6,764 nucleotides of DNA from an uncultured Ileibacterium sp. (GTDB taxonomy: Bacteria > Bacillota > Clostridia > Peptostreptococcales > Anaerovoracaceae), in contig CABTXQ010000053.1 of assembly GCA_902488835.1 (NCBI GenBank), positions 1 through 6,764 of the forward strand, read 5' to 3'. The first letter of the stretch is position 1, and each line of letters begins with the position of its first letter. The notes under the pieces are model-generated. The model did no database searches and was not told where the DNA came from. It saw only the letters and a list, made by a program, of their open reading frames with translations. Below are positions 5,449 through 6,764 of the stretch, piece by piece. The position numbers and the translations under genes are program-made.

Positions 5449-6764
5449 ATGGATACTATTATAAAAATACCTGACAGCGTCAGCAAATTTGATAATGTGT
5501 ATGATGTTTTTAAAGAAAGAGGAATGATAGACGGAGTCACGGATGAAGATGGTGTAAGAAATCTCCTCGGAAGAGAAAAAATCAAATTCTACATAGGATT
5601 TGATCCTACTGCCGACTGCCTGCATGTGGGGCATCTTATACAGATAATAGCAATGAGCTATATGCTAAAGTATGGTCACACCCCTGTTGCTTTGGTTGGT
5701 GGCGGAACGGGCATGATTGGAGATCCTTCCGGAAGAACTGATATGAGGAAAGTTATGACAGTAGAGGAAATAGATTATAACTGCAGGAATTTCAAGAAAC
5801 TTTTTGATAAATATATGCCTTTTGATGATGAATGGAAATATACAGGAAATAATGGAGTCTATGTTCCTGGTAAACAAAACCGTGAACCGAAGAAAGGATT
5901 TGCGGTAAGTGTCAATAATGCTGAGTGGATAAGACCGCTTAATTATGTAGAGTTTTCATACGAGATAGGAAAGCTTTTCAATGTAAGACAGATGCTAAGA
6001 TCAGATGCATTTAAGACGAGAATGGAAAGAGAGACGGGGCTTTCTTTCTATGAGTTTGGATACATGCTCCTTCAAGGTTATGACTTCATGGTCATGGCAA
6101 GAGATTTCGGATTGAAGATGGAAATGGGCGGAGCAGACCAATGGACGAATATAATTGCAGGCGTAGATCTTACGAGAAAAGCATGCGGAACTGACGTTTA
6201 TGGAATGACCTTTGGACTTCTCACGACAAGTGACGGAAAGAAGATGGGAAAGACTGCAAAGGGAGCACTTTGGCTCGATAAAGACAGGGTGTCGCCTTAT
6301 GAGTTCTTCCAGTACTGGAGGAATGTTGCGGATGCCGATGTGGATAAATGCCTAAGGCTTCTAACATTCCTTCCAATGGATGAGGTCAGAAGGCTTTCAG
6401 CTCTTGAGGGTGCAGAGATAAATAAGGCGAAAGAGATACTCGCTTTTGAGATTACAAAGACCGTTCATGGAGAAGCTGAAGCAAATAAAGCACTTGAAAC
6501 ATCTCGGGAAATATTCATGGCAGGTGCCGGAAGCTCAGAGAATATGCCTACAACAGAGCTTGATAAATCAAGATTTGATGGTGATGGGGAGGGACTTATC
6601 AACCTTCTTAAAGAACTGAAACTTATAAAAAGCACAAGTGAGGGATTCAGAACTATCGAACAGGGAGGAATCAAACTGAACCAAGATAAGGTCACCGATA
6701 GAAAGAGAGTCGTTACTTTATCGGATTTTGAAGACGGGGAATTGATTATTCAAAAGGGTAAGAA
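5449..6764 (+). CDS. tyrS: Tyrosyl-tRNA synthetase, 3' end outside the window
   Basis: This class I synthetase attaches tyrosine to tRNA-Tyr. There are 438 codons visible without a stop, and the last residues (IIQKGK) resemble the usual end of the family, so few are probably missing. Class I motifs are HVGH (59-62, HIGH type) and KMGKT (265-269, KMSKS type). Tyrosine and adenylate contacts appear in YEFGYMLLQGYDF (201-213) and GGADQW (227-232). An S4-type RNA-binding domain spans about 382-438, with EQGGIKLNQDKV. The protein is longer than usual because of about 17 extra N-terminal residues and an apparent insertion near 129-154. The start ATG has an SD AAAGGAAG (5436-5443) 5 nt upstream. The 38-nt gap after upp has no room for a T-box leader, so expression is likely from the operon promoter. 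Confidence 0.95.
   Translation, partial: MDTIIKIPDSVSKFDNVYDVFKERGMIDGVTDEDGVRNLLGREKIKFYIGFDPTADCLHVGHLIQIIAMSYMLKYGHTPVALVGGGTGMIGDPSGRTDMRKVMTVEEIDYNCRNFKKLFDKYMPFDDEWKYTGNNGVYVPGKQNREPKKGFAVSVNNAEWIRPLNYVEFSYEIGKLFNVRQMLRSDAFKTRMERETGLSFYEFGYMLLQGYDFMVMARDFGLKMEMGGADQWTNIIAGVDLTRKACGTDVYGMTFGLLTTSDGKKMGKTAKGALWLDKDRVSPYEFFQYWRNVADADVDKCLRLLTFLPMDEVRRLSALEGAEINKAKEILAFEITKTVHGEAEANKALETSREIFMAGAGSSENMPTTELDKSRFDGDGEGLINLLKELKLIKSTSEGFRTIEQGGIKLNQDKVTDRKRVVTLSDFEDGELIIQKGK

Overview
The window looks like chromosomal DNA of a low-to-moderate GC member of the Firmicutes, most likely class Clostridia. The evidence is strong Shine-Dalgarno (SD) sequences (AAGGAGG, AGGAGG), TATAAT promoters, a Gram-positive sortase-anchored surface protein, a PET-type release factor 1 and the cluster prfA-sua5-rpiB-upp. 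Genus cannot be fixed from the sequence; an oral or gut anaerobe of the Mogibacterium/Eubacterium type is only a guess.

Region 1 (1-1780) is accessory. The window opens inside a (GACA)n tandem tract, seven full copies visible, whose last unit lies where the -35 box of a TATAAT promoter would be. A terminator-like stem-loop follows. Then comes a 545-residue secreted protein with a von Willebrand factor A (vWA) fold, a large aromatic and Asn-rich insertion, a possible pilin-like C-terminal domain and a QPKTG-type cell-wall sorting signal. It resembles a fimbrial tip adhesin or surface adhesin.

Region 2 (1781-2153) is the rpmE unit: an extended -10 promoter, a structured leader that may be an L31 autoregulatory RNA, zinc-type ribosomal protein L31, and a clean intrinsic terminator.

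Region 3 (2154-6764) is a housekeeping operon, prfA-sua5-rpiB-upp-tyrS, all on the + strand with gaps of 15-38 nt and no internal terminator seen. It starts from an extended -10 promoter just after the rpmE terminator. Its products serve translation termination (RF1), tRNA threonylcarbamoyladenosine (t6A) modification (Sua5), pentose phosphate isomerisation (RpiB), uracil salvage using PRPP (Upp) and tyrosyl-tRNA charging (TyrRS). The theme is translation plus ribose-phosphate and nucleotide supply. tyrS runs off the right edge close to its natural end. prmC, which often sits beside prfA, is absent.

Most of the window is ordinary core genome. The parts worth a second look are the repeat/promoter/hairpin arrangement before the surface protein, the degenerate metal site of its vWA domain, the rpmE leader, a 20-bp perfect palindrome inside rpiB and an apparent insertion in TyrRS. 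No clearly new multi-gene system is visible.
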